Translations under genes and position numbers: made by a program | In this document: positions 17,348-26,933 of the stretch, piece after piece | How positions within the stretch are numbered: the first letter of the stretch is position 1 | How the letters are laid out: each line of letters opens with the position of its first letter | The notes under the pieces: model-generated | The model's input: only the letters and a program-made list of their open reading frames with translations | What the model was told of the DNA's origin: nothing | Databases searched by the model: none | Assembly (NCBI GenBank): GCA_049840875.1 | Contig: JASGJE010000020.1 | Coordinates: 124,001-188,000, forward strand | DNA length: 64,000 nucleotides | Direction: 5' to 3' | Source: JAFDYH01 sp049840875 | GTDB taxonomy: Bacteria; Bacteroidota; Bacteroidia; Chitinophagales; Chitinophagaceae

Positions 17348-18253
17348 TTGCCTGAAAAACTGGTTGTAAAGAAAAGTCGCTGCAAAGTCTCCAGCCTCTT
17401 TCCAGCGTTTTTTTGTGCGTCTGCCTGCGAACAGAGGATTAAAATGCCTTTGTAATTCGTGCCCGAAACCAGGAAATGTTTTTAATGCGTTTGAAAGATG
17501 AAGCGAATCTGCGTATTCATGTATAGCAAGGCTTCCATTTACGGGACCTTTGGTATTAATAGCGACAATCCGGTCTTTTGTGCCATGTACACTGACAATT
17601 GGAATTGCTGCATTTTGCAACCATTCTTTTTTGAATAAAGCGCCCCAGAAATTGATAACAGCACAAATTGATGAAGGGTTATGAAGTTTGCTAAGCGAGT
17701 CATATCCCGGTTCGTTGATTAGTTCCATCATTTCAGAAGGGCTGCTGAACGCAGATTGCAATGCTGTCATAGCACCAGCGGAATTACCACCAGCAATAAT
17801 ATGCATTGTGTCGATCCTGTATTGTGCTGCATTGGTTTTGAAAAAATCGATCGCTCTTTGTAAATCTGCTGTTGCTTCCAGGCATCCTTTTACAAGATCG
17901 GGAAAATGACGAAGCGGCTTCTTTTTACTTAACCGGTAATTGATCGCTGCACATACATAACCTCTTTTGGCAAACTCTATACACCATAATGGAATGCCAC
18001 CGGATTTTTTATTGCCATATTTAAATCCGCCACCGTGCAGCCAGATGATTAACGGTCTTTTTGATTGATTGTCGTCTTTTGGCTGATACAAATCGAGAAG
18101 ATAATAATGTTGATCGGGCGGTGAAAAATAAAGAATGTTTTCAGTGAGGCCGGTTTCATATAAAGGGTCTTTAAATTTAACCGCATTCTTCATTTGACTT
18201 GATGAATCAAGATACACAACAATTGCAATCAATAAAAAAAACCTCTTGTGCAT
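17345..18253 (-). CDS. Exported alpha/beta-hydrolase (esterase/lipase-like)
   Basis: I place the start at ATG 18253; the longer frame would begin with TTG at 18268. The 302-residue protein has a signal-like N-terminus (RFFLLIAIVVYLDSSS). It has the HSL/BD-FAE type signatures: oxyanion motif WLHGGGFKYGN (His73-Gly-Gly-Gly), nucleophile elbow GGNSAGAM (Ser158), a late Asp in VHGTKDRIV and His in FPGFGHELQRHF. This suggests a carboxylesterase acting on small or acetylated carbohydrate esters. It is monocistronic. The substrate is inferred only from the family. Confidence 0.82.
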   Translation of the reverse strand: MHKRFFLLIAIVVYLDSSSQMKNAVKFKDPLYETGLTENILYFSPPDQHYYLLDLYQPKDDNQSKRPLIIWLHGGGFKYGNKKSGGIPLWCIEFAKRGYVCAAINYRLSKKKPLRHFPDLVKGCLEATADLQRAIDFFKTNAAQYRIDTMHIIAGGNSAGAMTALQSAFSSPSEMMELINEPGYDSLSKLHNPSSICAVINFWGALFKKEWLQNAAIPIVSVHGTKDRIVAINTKGPVNGSLAIHEYADSLHLSNALKTFPGFGHELQRHFNPLFAGRRTKKRWKEAGDFAATFLYNQFFRQ

Positions 18254-18663
18254 AAAAAAGTTATACAAGATATACGTAACAAATATAAAAACGGATATCT
18301 GAACCTGATGTTAGTGTTTTGTATGACTCATTTCAATAGTGTTTGGAATTATTCGACTGGTTTCACTTGGACCAGGTCTTTATAAGAAAACGAATACTGC
18401 AAAAAAGGAAGCGGTAAGAGAATGATTTTATGGAGGAAAATAAAAACAATCCGGCTGGTATAAAAAGTAAACATCAGCGTGTTTGCCGAACTTAGTATGG
18501 AAATTAAAAATAACAGGGGCACTTTTTATAGAATTTGGATTAAAAAAATCCACCGGTAGAAACCGGCGGATTACGAGCTATGGACGGGATCAATCATTTT
18601 TCAAAACGATTGATCGTGTAACAAAACCTCAACCCTGATGTTGATTTCATTTGAATCATTATT
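18254..18663. other. 410-bp intergenic region
   Basis: Besides the terminator at 18541-18573 there is a second short hairpin (gatcaatc at 18588-18595 pairing with gattgatc at 18608-18615, 12-base loop) between the terminator and the stop of the T9SS gene. Nothing else is recognised in it. Confidence 0.5.
18541..18573 (-). terminator. Intrinsic terminator of the T9SS gene
   Basis: aatccaccggt (18547-18557) pairs with accggcggatt (18562-18572) with one mismatch. On the minus strand it is followed by seven T. It lies about 90 bases beyond the stop at 18664. Confidence 0.7.
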
Positions 18664-21264
18664 TTAGTGGATTATCAGTTTCCTATTCTCCAACCGGCTT
18701 TCTCCTCCAACTTGTAATAAATAAATGCCCGGTTTTACCGAGGCTGGTTTTTTAATCTGTAGTAAGGCCATACCACCGGCATATCGAATTGTTTTAAATA
18801 GAATCTGCTGACCAGTACCGTTAAATAGTCGCACCGAATAAGTTCCGGGTTTATGATTATTCATTTGTATTGTGAAATAATTGGTGGTAACTGGATTGGG
18901 ATAAACTTTTATATAGCGCTTGTTTTCTATCGGGGAATTTACTTTCAAAATGACGCTGTATTCAGACGTACCATCCAGGCTGACTGCTTTTATACGGTAA
19001 TAATTGACATCGGCAAGAACGTGTTCATCTATTTCACGATAGCTGTTTTGGCTGCCGTTGTTCAATTTTGGTGAAACATCTATAATCGTAATGAATGTAA
19101 TTCCATCGGCAGATCGTTCGACCTGGTATTCTTGTACTGATTCTTCTGTTGCGTTTGTCCATTCTATCTGATTGCCTCCGGAAACTGAAAATGCTTTGGT
19201 CATTGTGAATTTGACAGGTAACGGATTGGCAATTGCGCTGGTACTCCCTAATGTGAAAGGACTGAAAGATGACACATTATTCCATGTGACGGAGCCTGCG
19301 TTACCATTTCCGCTCACGCTATTAGCGCCTTTGGCATCCCACTTATTCGATGTGGTATTAAAGTGAGCGATCACTAACGAAGAAAGATCGTTTACATAGG
19401 CCGCCGCATTGCAGGGACTCAAACCGCTCCACGATAATGTTACATTTACAGCAGAACTACCAGTTGTACGATCCAGTTGCCAATATTCACATGCGCTTAC
19501 CCGATAGAGGCCGGAAGCTGTAATTCCTCCAAGCGCTGTCGCACTGCTTCGTTTGTATTCCGCGGTAAAGGCATCAGTGGCATTTGATGGCGCTGATATA
19601 CTACAAGGCATATAACCGACAGTTGTCGCACCAACAGGAAATGTAAACGCATCTTTACCTATTTTCTTAACCGGGCCACTTACATAAGACGGAATAGTAC
19701 CATTATTAGCGCCGGCCGCAGACGCACCACTATTAAATATCAAAAGATTTGAGGAAGAACTGGTGACAATACCAGCGGTGAATGTTCCGGCATTCTGGAT
19801 AGTTGTTGATTTGTTCAGTGTTACACCACCTGCCGGTTTATTAACCGTAAAATTGTAAAAAATTGTAGACGTTCTGCCGCTTATGTTTTGATTGGCATTT
19901 CCGTTGAAAGTAACAGTTCTGGATCCTTGTACGAAGCTTCCATTGTTATTCCAATCACCACCTACATTGATATCGTGGCTATAAGTGCTTGCGTCGAGAG
20001 TACTGCCAATTGTCAGATTGCCTGCTATGGTGATATCGGAACGCAGGAGCACGCTTGTTGAATTGGCTACGCCGATCGTAAGATTATAAAAAGGAGCAAC
20101 ACTGGTTATCAAGAAAGGAAATAAGGTTGACGAAGAAACATTGCCGATTTGAATTGTTCCACCTGTTACGGAACAGGTGGTCGCATTGTTTATATAGTCT
20201 TCTGATAAAACACTTAAAGGCTGTAGTAATGTAATAGTGCCTCCGCTCATTGTAAAAGATGAGCTTGCTGAATGAATATCGAACGAAGCATAAATGCTCG
20301 CGATACTGTTAACGGTGTTGATTGTGACGCTGCCTCCGCTTTGACTATAATTGACTATGTCCGAGGTATTGCTGCACCTGAATTGCCCCGCGATATTAAG
20401 TGCGCCTCCATCTATTACTACATTCGCTCCGTTTTTGTATATAAGCGCATTATCGGCGGCATTACCAATATTGAGCTCTCCGGCAGAAATTTGTAATAAA
20501 CCTGATACGGTAAAGCTTCCGTTTTGCGCTGTTATGGTTGTATATGCATTATTCAGCCATATACCCTCATCAGAATTGATAGTAGGGCTGGCGGTAGCAA
20601 AAAGGATGTTTGAGAAAGTAAAGCTTCCAGATAATTTGAAGATACCATCGGTAAGTTTAAGAAATCCGGCGGTAGCGGTAAAATCAGAGGAATTAATTTC
20701 AACGATATTGTTGTTGATTGATCCGGTATTGTTGACTTCGATTGTATAAAAGTCAGTGGTAGTACATGTGCCGCTTACAGTTTGATTACCGCTTCCATTA
20801 AATGTAACGTCTGCGGTAGCGCTGCTGATGTTCATATCAAACGTACCATTATTGATAAGGTTTCCGCCGATCAATAGACTATTTCCACCATCACCTGCAG
20901 TGCTTAATTTGCCGCCGGTATTAATTGTAATGTTACCCGTTATGGTTACGGTACGGTTGGTATTGTTATTGCCGATCGTAAGTGTGCCACTAATGGTAAT
21001 ACTTGAAATGCTGCTAGTGGTTACATCTATTGTTACTGTTTTACCAGACGGAATAATAACGTTATCACCGGCTGATGGTATGCCGTTTGGGCTCCATGTG
21101 CCGGCTGTATTCCAATTACCAGTTGTGGCAGTTCTGGTAGTCGCAAATAAATTTGTACCGCACATCAACAGAATAATCATGAGATAAAATGACAAAGAGC
21201 CATGAGGCAAATCTGCAGAAGGAGTAAACATCTTCAGCGTCCAGGGCAAAAACTTTTTTTTCAT
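18664..21264 (-). CDS. Large secreted beta-helix-like protein with T9SS C-terminal signal
   Basis: An 866-residue protein with a signal region around residues 25-45 (SFYLMIILLMCGTNLFA). The mature start TTRTATTGNWNTAGTWSPNGIP-type sequence (read as two parts) resembles the beginning of G8/right-handed beta-helix surface proteins. It is followed by several hundred residues of short Thr/Ser/Asn/Gly-rich strands (GNLTIN, GNWNNNG, NITING types). The last 80 residues (VYPNPVTTNYFTIQM ... PGIYLLQVGG ... KLIIH) are a type A T9SS sorting domain. It is therefore secreted across the outer membrane and attached to the surface or released. Ligand and enzymatic function are unknown; an adhesin or glycan-binding role is plausible. 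Confidence 0.85.
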   Translation of the reverse strand: MKKKFLPWTLKMFTPSADLPHGSLSFYLMIILLMCGTNLFATTRTATTGNWNTAGTWSPNGIPSAGDNVIIPSGKTVTIDVTTSSISSITISGTLTIGNNNTNRTVTITGNITINTGGKLSTAGDGGNSLLIGGNLINNGTFDMNISSATADVTFNGSGNQTVSGTCTTTDFYTIEVNNTGSINNNIVEINSSDFTATAGFLKLTDGIFKLSGSFTFSNILFATASPTINSDEGIWLNNAYTTITAQNGSFTVSGLLQISAGELNIGNAADNALIYKNGANVVIDGGALNIAGQFRCSNTSDIVNYSQSGGSVTINTVNSIASIYASFDIHSASSSFTMSGGTITLLQPLSVLSEDYINNATTCSVTGGTIQIGNVSSSTLFPFLITSVAPFYNLTIGVANSTSVLLRSDITIAGNLTIGSTLDASTYSHDINVGGDWNNNGSFVQGSRTVTFNGNANQNISGRTSTIFYNFTVNKPAGGVTLNKSTTIQNAGTFTAGIVTSSSSNLLIFNSGASAAGANNGTIPSYVSGPVKKIGKDAFTFPVGATTVGYMPCSISAPSNATDAFTAEYKRSSATALGGITASGLYRVSACEYWQLDRTTGSSAVNVTLSWSGLSPCNAAAYVNDLSSLVIAHFNTTSNKWDAKGANSVSGNGNAGSVTWNNVSSFSPFTLGSTSAIANPLPVKFTMTKAFSVSGGNQIEWTNATEESVQEYQVERSADGITFITIIDVSPKLNNGSQNSYREIDEHVLADVNYYRIKAVSLDGTSEYSVILKVNSPIENKRYIKVYPNPVTTNYFTIQMNNHKPGTYSVRLFNGTGQQILFKTIRYAGGMALLQIKKPASVKPGIYLLQVGGESRLENRKLIIH

Positions 21265-21817
21265 TCAGTACTGGATTTTATTATGCTTAATAGTATATAC
21301 CTAGTATCTTTCTAAACAATTTTTGAAACAGCTTGCATCGTTAATTTTTTACGTAGGAAAAGTGGATGTACATTTCTTCATTACGATGTCAATTGTCCGG
21401 AATTTCAATCACGTATCCTGAAACATTTTCTTTCCAATTTGCCAGTGTTTATAATAATGTAAATGAATTAATACAAGTGCTGATTGTCATCAAGTTGAAT
21501 TCAGTTAATTAATAAAACGCTGAGACAAATCTGTGACTTCACTTCTTTTGTCAGTATTTTCAGGATATTGCTGATAAATGGTGTTGACTTATCTCAATCA
21601 GGTATTCTTTCATTGGCTTATTTATTGTATATTACTTTTATAGACCTTCTGTTATTATTTATACATTACCGGTAGTGATATTGCCCGTCTAAAGTAATTC
21701 TCGCCACTGATGCAATTTGCTGGTAGACGTTCTAAACAATAATCTTGAAAGAGCATAAATCGATTAACCCTAAGAGTTAGTTATTAGTAAGGAAGATTAG
21801 ATATTAAAATTTTTTAT
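21265..21817. other. 553-bp divergent intergenic region
   Basis: This AT-rich region lies between the T9SS gene and the AraC gene. It holds the probable AraC promoter at 21716-21747. I see no open reading frame, RNA gene or large hairpin in it. Confidence 0.5.
21716..21747 (+). promoter_or_regulatory. Candidate promoter of the AraC-family gene
   Basis: TTTG (21716-21719) and TAATCTTG (21740-21747) are separated by 20 bases, one mismatch from the Bacteroidota consensus. The box is about 70 bases before the ATG. Confidence 0.4.
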
Positions 21818-22831
21818 ATGGGCAATTTTGATTTTGTAATTGAACCATTTGAAGAAATTATCGCGAGAATTGATAAATGGACTGCGGCGAAGCCCGACCC
21901 CAACCTTATCCCATTAAACGGAGACCCTGGTTTGCGTCATCTCATGGCCGTTGAAATTGAGAAAGGTTTTTTTATAAGGGCGAGAAATTATATGCTCAGG
22001 AAAGAGGCAAAATTTCCATTGACAACAACTGAATTGAATGGACAGATGTTCATGATTTCTGTTTTGCTTACACCAGACAGTATGTTGATTCAAACGGATT
22101 ATGAATGGCCGGCCAGGCGAAAAACGATCAGAAAGGAAAAGAATGTTGTTCTTTTATCTACGGTTAGCGGTATTTCGTTCGTAGTAAAGGCTGGCGCGCC
22201 TGTTAAAGCAATGGACATGTGTTTTTCTTCATCGTGGTTGATTCAGCAGGTTCCATTACACAAAAGAGCGTCAGTTCAGTCTTTATTGTCACGGTGGGCC
22301 GGCAAAAGCGCTGTTTCATTTGCCGGGTTATCAATCGAGAACTATAAAATAGTGAACGATATGGTAGATAAGGTAAACAGCAGAGAACCTGAATTACTTT
22401 TTTTAAAATCGAGAGCATTAATGCTGATCAACGAACTGATCGAGAATGAAATTTCAGCTAAAGAAGAAAAAGCTGTGAATGTGCCGGCAAACCTGGCCAC
22501 TATGGTAGAAATAGAAAAAAAGATCGGCTCATCGCCCGAACGCCCGATGCCCGATCTCAAGACCCTCGCCAGGGAATATTCATTGAGCGAGTCGACACTG
22601 AAGCGTCAATTCAAGAAGGTATATGGTAAGGCGATATACGAATATCACCTCTGCAAGAAAATGGAGCTGGCAAAAAGGATTATTTCTAATGGTGAACTGA
22701 GCGTTACTCAATTAGCTTACACACTGGGATATGAGAAAGTAAGCTCGTTTATAAAAGTATTTAAGAAGGAATTTGGCGTGTCGCCCGGTTTATTACGAAA
22801 GAATAAGGCAGACTTGTCGGCAAATAATTAG
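21818..22831 (+). CDS. AraC-family transcriptional regulator
   Basis: A 337-residue regulator with a C-terminal double helix-turn-helix domain from about residue 235. It includes LAREYSLSESTLKRQFKKVYG, where the first helix-turn-helix sits, and LAYTLGYEKVSSFIKVFKKEFGVSPG for the second (each read as a longer stretch). The N-terminal 220 residues form a ligand or dimerisation region that I cannot assign; it does not show a clear cupin motif. It has no membrane segment. The target is unknown. Its stop overlaps the convergent TonB-like gene by 4 bases. The divergent T9SS gene 553 bases upstream is a possible target, but that is inference only. Confidence 0.85.
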   Translation: MGNFDFVIEPFEEIIARIDKWTAAKPDPNLIPLNGDPGLRHLMAVEIEKGFFIRARNYMLRKEAKFPLTTTELNGQMFMISVLLTPDSMLIQTDYEWPARRKTIRKEKNVVLLSTVSGISFVVKAGAPVKAMDMCFSSSWLIQQVPLHKRASVQSLLSRWAGKSAVSFAGLSIENYKIVNDMVDKVNSREPELLFLKSRALMLINELIENEISAKEEKAVNVPANLATMVEIEKKIGSSPERPMPDLKTLAREYSLSESTLKRQFKKVYGKAIYEYHLCKKMELAKRIISNGELSVTQLAYTLGYEKVSSFIKVFKKEFGVSPGLLRKNKADLSANN

Positions 22832-23307
22832 TCTTTCTTTCTTCTTCCTCTTTTCTCTTCCTGTATTACAAATGTCACGGGTTGTTTTCGATATGCTTTT
22901 ACCTTTCTTCCATCTTGCTCTGCAGGAGTCCAGTCCGGAGATTTTCTGAGAATTCTCATTACTTCTGTTTCCATTCCATATCCGTGATGTGTCAACATCT
23001 TCAGGTCTGATACTTTACCATCTTTACCAACTATAAATTGTACCCACACAGTATAGGAACCCGCAGGCGCACCATGATCTACAGGTGTATTGGCATTTAA
23101 ATTCTGTTCAAGAAACTGTCGCCAGGCGGTTTCGCCACCCGGAAATGATGCTTCTATTTCTACTTTATCAAAAATTTTTGAATCGGTACTGTCTGCTGCC
23201 GCAGTCGTTGTTTGAGCGAATAACTGATCTGGCAACGATAATAATGAAATAGCCAATAAAATTGCTAAACAAGCTTGCATGGTTTTCAGGCAATGAAAAA
23301 TTCTCAT
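22828..23307 (-). CDS. Exported TonB C-terminal-domain protein
   Basis: A 159-residue protein with a signal sequence (ACLAILLAISLLSLPDQLFA) and one TonB C-terminal domain. Recognisable are the FPGGETAWRQFLEQNLN motif, a VWVQFIVGKDGKVSDLKML strand-loop-strand and the ILRKSPDWTPAEQDGRKVKA segment. True TonB has an N-terminal inner-membrane anchor and a long Pro-rich linker. Neither is present, so this is a stand-alone periplasmic TonB-C protein, common in Bacteroidota, and not an energy transducer on its face. The basic tail KRGRRKKD is notable. It is convergent with the AraC gene. Confidence 0.8.
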   Translation of the reverse strand: MRIFHCLKTMQACLAILLAISLLSLPDQLFAQTTTAAADSTDSKIFDKVEIEASFPGGETAWRQFLEQNLNANTPVDHGAPAGSYTVWVQFIVGKDGKVSDLKMLTHHGYGMETEVMRILRKSPDWTPAEQDGRKVKAYRKQPVTFVIQEEKRGRRKKD

Positions 23308-23454
23308 AAATAAGATCTTTGTGATTTCGTTTCAATATAGAAAATACCTCTGACAAAACAGAATACTTTTAAAAAAACAAGACAAACTGGAATTGAAATG
23401 GCAATACACTTTATTAAACTTTTATTTTAATATCTTCGGCTGAAAAAATTGTCT

Positions 23455-24504
23455 ATGCGTTTTAAACTTTTGTTTTGCCTTTCTCTATTTTTTTCAATCG
23501 CAGTATGTGCTCAATCGCCAAACATATGGTCAAAGGAAAAAGCCAATGCATGGTACAAAAAGCAAGGTTGGCTTGTTGGCGCTGATTTTTTGCCAAGTAC
23601 TGCGATTAATCAGCTAGAGATGTGGCAGGCAGAAACGTTTGATCCGGTTACTATTGACCGCGAATTGGGATGGGCGCAAAATATCGGTATGAATGTAATG
23701 CGTGTTTACCTTCACGATCTTGCATGGAAAGAAGATGCAAATGGTTTCAAAAGGAGGATGAAAAAATATCTTGAGATCGCATCAAAGCATAAGATCAAAA
23801 CATTGTTTACAATTTTTGATGATTGCTGGAATCCTGATCCCGTCGTTGGTAAACAACCAGATCCAAAACCAGGCGTACATAATAGCGGATGGGTGAGGAG
23901 TCCGGGAAAATCTGTTCATGAAGATCCTTCACAATGGGGCTATCTCGAATCGTATGTAAAAGATATCCTTACAACATTTAAGAATGATAATCGGATCTTA
24001 ATGTGGGATTTATACAATGAACCCGGAAATAGCAAGTATGATGAAGGTTCATTTTCGTTGTTGAAAAAAGTCTTTGCATGGGCATGGGCCGTTCGTCCTT
24101 CGCAACCTCTAACGGCGGCAACATGGGCTGATTATAAAAATCTGAATGCATTTCAATTGGAAAGCTCTGATGTAATCACCATTCATAATTACAACGACGC
24201 TGCTGATCTTGAAAAAGAATTAAAAGAAAAAACAGCCCTGGGTAGACCAGTTATTTGCAGCGAGTACATGGCGAGGCCCAGAAACAGCCGTTTCAAAACA
24301 CATCTTCCGATTTTTAAAAAATACAATGTTGGCGCTATTAACTGGGGACTGGTAGCTGGTAAGAGCAACACGATCTATCAATGGAGCAAACCGATACCCG
24401 ATGGATCAGAGCCAGAACTATGGTTTCATGATGTTTTCAGAAAAGATGGTACACCATACGATAAAAGCGAAACAGATTTCATCAAGACAATTACCGCTAA
24501 ATAG
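23455..24504 (+). CDS. Secreted GH5-like glycoside hydrolase
   Basis: I start at ATG 23455; the alternative TTG at 23449 only adds two residues. The 349-residue protein has a signal peptide (LLFCLSLFFSIAVCAQ) and a TIM-barrel cellulase-like body. Catalytic acid/base Glu189 lies in MWDLYNEPGN and the nucleophile Glu270 in PVICSEYMARP, in clan GH-A order. INWGLVAGKSN near the end fits strand 8. It would cleave a beta-linked plant or microbial polysaccharide outside the cell. The exact family and substrate (cellulose, xylan, mannan) cannot be read. No susC/susD pair is nearby. Confidence 0.8.
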   Translation: MRFKLLFCLSLFFSIAVCAQSPNIWSKEKANAWYKKQGWLVGADFLPSTAINQLEMWQAETFDPVTIDRELGWAQNIGMNVMRVYLHDLAWKEDANGFKRRMKKYLEIASKHKIKTLFTIFDDCWNPDPVVGKQPDPKPGVHNSGWVRSPGKSVHEDPSQWGYLESYVKDILTTFKNDNRILMWDLYNEPGNSKYDEGSFSLLKKVFAWAWAVRPSQPLTAATWADYKNLNAFQLESSDVITIHNYNDAADLEKELKEKTALGRPVICSEYMARPRNSRFKTHLPIFKKYNVGAINWGLVAGKSNTIYQWSKPIPDGSEPELWFHDVFRKDGTPYDKSETDFIKTITAK

Positions 24505-24615
24505 AAGTGAATTTCTGTTTAGCCGTTCGTGACTGAAAACAATCTCTGTGAAATAAATTTGCAGCCCGAACTAATGCTTGTCACTTTATGCAATTATAAA
24601 CAGGATCAATAACAA

Positions 24616-25857
24616 ATGAAAGTAACAATTATTGGCGGTGGAGTTATCGGGTTGTGCAGTGCATACTATCTCAGTAAGAATGGCTATAAAGTAACAGTTA
24701 TCGAAAGAAACGATATTACTGATGGATGTTCCTTTGGTAATATGGGCTATATTTCTCCAAGCCATTTTATTCCGCTGGCAACGCCGGGTATTATTAAACA
24801 GGGATTAAAATGGATGATGAGTTCATCCAGTCCGTTTTATATCAAACCAAGATTAAATCTTGACCTGGTTAATTGGGGATTAGCGTTTCGCAGTAGCGCC
24901 AATGGAAAAAAAGTAGAAGAAAGCGCACCACATCTCAATAACCTTTTACAGTTAAGCCGCGCTTTAATGAGTGATTTGAAGAACGAGTTACCTCCGTTCA
25001 GCATGGTAGAGAAAGGATGCTGGATGTTGTATAAAACGGAGAAGACGGGCGATCATGAGAAACATCTTGCAGAACAAGCACATCAGTTTGGATTAAAAAC
25101 GATAAGCTGCAATCAAAGCGAGATTCAGAATTATGAAAAAGAAGTGGAGGTGAATGTTGCTGGTGGCGTATTGTATCTCGACGATTGTCATGTAGAACCC
25201 GGTAGCTACATGCGGGCATTGTATAATTATCTTAAAAATGCCGGCGTTACATTCTGGTTAAACTCAGAGGTAAAAAGTTTTGAAAAAAGTAATGATAGAA
25301 TAAGCGCTGTAATTACAAACAACGGCAAAGTAGAAACGGATGAATTGTTAATTGCAAACGGATCCTGGCTACAGGAAGTGTCAAAATTATTGAGTGTAAA
25401 AATATTGATGCAACCGGGAAAAGGATACAGCATTGTGTACAATGATCTGCAAAAAAATCTTTTATTTCCATCTATATTGGTTGATGATCGTACAGCTACT
25501 TCGCCGATCGATCGCTGGCTGCGTATCGGGGGCACTATGGAATTGAGCGGGCATAGCGATAACATTTTACCAAAGCGGGTAATGGCGATTTACAATGCCT
25601 TTAAAAAGTATTACCCATCTATGCAGTTGCCGGTACCGGATACTTCAAAAGCATGGTTTGGTTATCGCCCTGTGTCGCCGGATGGCATGCCATATATCGG
25701 TCGTCATAATAAATATCAAAACCTTACCTATGCCGGTGGGCACGCGATGTTGGGAGTATCGGCTGCCAGTGGCACGGGTCACCTTATCAATGAAATAATT
25801 TCTCAAAAGAAAACCTCTATCGACATTTCTGCGTTTAATCCTGAAAGAAAATTCTGA
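24616..25857 (+). CDS. DadA-like FAD-dependent D-amino-acid dehydrogenase
   Basis: A 413-residue flavoprotein of the DAO/DadA family. The FAD-binding loop is VTIIGGGVIGLCSAYYLSKNG at the N-terminus (Gly-rich from residue 6), with the acidic end ERND. GCSFGNMGYISPSHFIPLATPG and the C-terminal WFGYRPVSPDGMPYIGRHNKYQNLTYAGGHAMLG (read in pieces) are typical of DadA and D-hydroxyproline dehydrogenase. It oxidises a D-amino acid or hydroxyproline to the imino/keto acid and passes electrons to the quinone pool. There are no hydroxyproline or alanine racemase genes beside it, so the substrate is open. No signal peptide is seen. Confidence 0.85.
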   Translation: MKVTIIGGGVIGLCSAYYLSKNGYKVTVIERNDITDGCSFGNMGYISPSHFIPLATPGIIKQGLKWMMSSSSPFYIKPRLNLDLVNWGLAFRSSANGKKVEESAPHLNNLLQLSRALMSDLKNELPPFSMVEKGCWMLYKTEKTGDHEKHLAEQAHQFGLKTISCNQSEIQNYEKEVEVNVAGGVLYLDDCHVEPGSYMRALYNYLKNAGVTFWLNSEVKSFEKSNDRISAVITNNGKVETDELLIANGSWLQEVSKLLSVKILMQPGKGYSIVYNDLQKNLLFPSILVDDRTATSPIDRWLRIGGTMELSGHSDNILPKRVMAIYNAFKKYYPSMQLPVPDTSKAWFGYRPVSPDGMPYIGRHNKYQNLTYAGGHAMLGVSAASGTGHLINEIISQKKTSIDISAFNPERKF

Positions 25858-26022
25858 GGTGAGTTGTCGGGTGTGAGTGGTGAATGGTCAATAGTCAATG
25901 CAGACGATTGACCATTGATGATAGATAACTGACTGGAGAAAATACTTTGAGCCTCGTTGCCTGGAGCCTCGATGCTTTCTCCTTATTGCCTTCTCTCCGT
26001 ATCTTTAAATAAAATCGTAGTT

Positions 26023-26868
26023 ATGAACCAGCATATCAAACCAGGCTTTTTACTCGCAATCTTATTTTTTTCTTCCTTAATCGTTGGTCATTCACAAGAG
26101 CATCGGCTTGTGAAAAAATGGGCTACCGATACATTATTAAAAGTACCTGAATCAGTATTATATGATGCAGGAAACCAGGTTTTATATTGCTCCAATATTG
26201 ATGGTACAGATCCCTGGGGCGCTGATGGAAAAGGTTCCATTGGTAAGGTAGGCCTGGATGGAAAAATTATTGCTGTTGATTGGGTTACTGGTCTGAATGC
26301 TCCAAAAGGTTTGGGGTTATACAAGGATAAATTGTACGCTGCTGATCTGAACAATGTAGTCGTTATTGATATTAAAGCGGCAAAAATCTCTGAGACAATA
26401 AATATAGACGGAGCCGAAGGCCTGAATGATATTACTGTCGATAAGAAAGGCGTCGTTTATGTATCGGATAGCAAAACAAAAAAGATATTCAGAATCGTAG
26501 AAGGAAAAGCCGAGCTATACCTTGATAACCTGAAAGGACCTAACGGCGTATTAGCTGATGGAGACAAATTTTTATTGTTAGATAATGGCGGCTTATACAA
26601 AGCTGGCGCCGACAAATCGCTGACAAAAATTACCGATGGCATGGAAGGCGGTACAGACGGTGTGGAGAATGTAACTGGTAATGACTACCTTGTTTCATGC
26701 TGGGCCGGCGTTATCTGGTATGTAAAAGGAGATGGGACAAAGGAGAAATTATTGGATACACGGGATCAGAAAATCAATAGCGCCGATATCGGGTATGATG
26801 CGAAGAAAAGGATCGTGTATGTTCCTACCTTTTGGCGAAATGGTATCATTGCATACGAGCTGCAGTAA
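26023..26868 (+). CDS. Exported SMP-30/gluconolactonase-like beta-propeller protein (paralogue A)
   Basis: I start at ATG 26023 (MNQHIKPG...), because a signal peptide (FLLAILFFSSLIVGHSQ) follows directly; the upstream frame to 25957 is in low-complexity DNA. The 281-residue protein consists of propeller blades: VPESVLYDAGNQVLYCSNI, LNAPKGLGLYKDKLYAADL, LNDITVDKKGVVYVSDS and DGVENVTGNDYLVSCWAG. It resembles SMP-30/gluconolactonase-type lactonases. It is clearly paralogous to the gene at 43591-44409, which shares the TDG(M/I)EGG(T/A)DG and LDTRDQK/SDTRDQK segments. The catalytic metal ligands cannot be confirmed by eye. Confidence 0.75.
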   Translation: MNQHIKPGFLLAILFFSSLIVGHSQEHRLVKKWATDTLLKVPESVLYDAGNQVLYCSNIDGTDPWGADGKGSIGKVGLDGKIIAVDWVTGLNAPKGLGLYKDKLYAADLNNVVVIDIKAAKISETINIDGAEGLNDITVDKKGVVYVSDSKTKKIFRIVEGKAELYLDNLKGPNGVLADGDKFLLLDNGGLYKAGADKSLTKITDGMEGGTDGVENVTGNDYLVSCWAGVIWYVKGDGTKEKLLDTRDQKINSADIGYDAKKRIVYVPTFWRNGIIAYELQ

Positions 26869-26933
26869 CAGAAAGTTAAAATTCGCTGGCGAACATTTTT
26901 TCAAATCAACTGTTTCTATTTTTATAGCTGATT

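Noticed and set aside
18588..18615. hairpin as a second terminator of the T9SS gene
   Set aside because: gatcaatc/gattgatc has a 12-base loop and no T-run on the minus strand; the hairpin at 18541-18573 fits much better.
25884..25915. Inverted repeat atggtcaat / attgaccat as a terminator of the DadA-like gene
   Set aside because: It lacks a following T-tract and lies in a low-complexity spacer.
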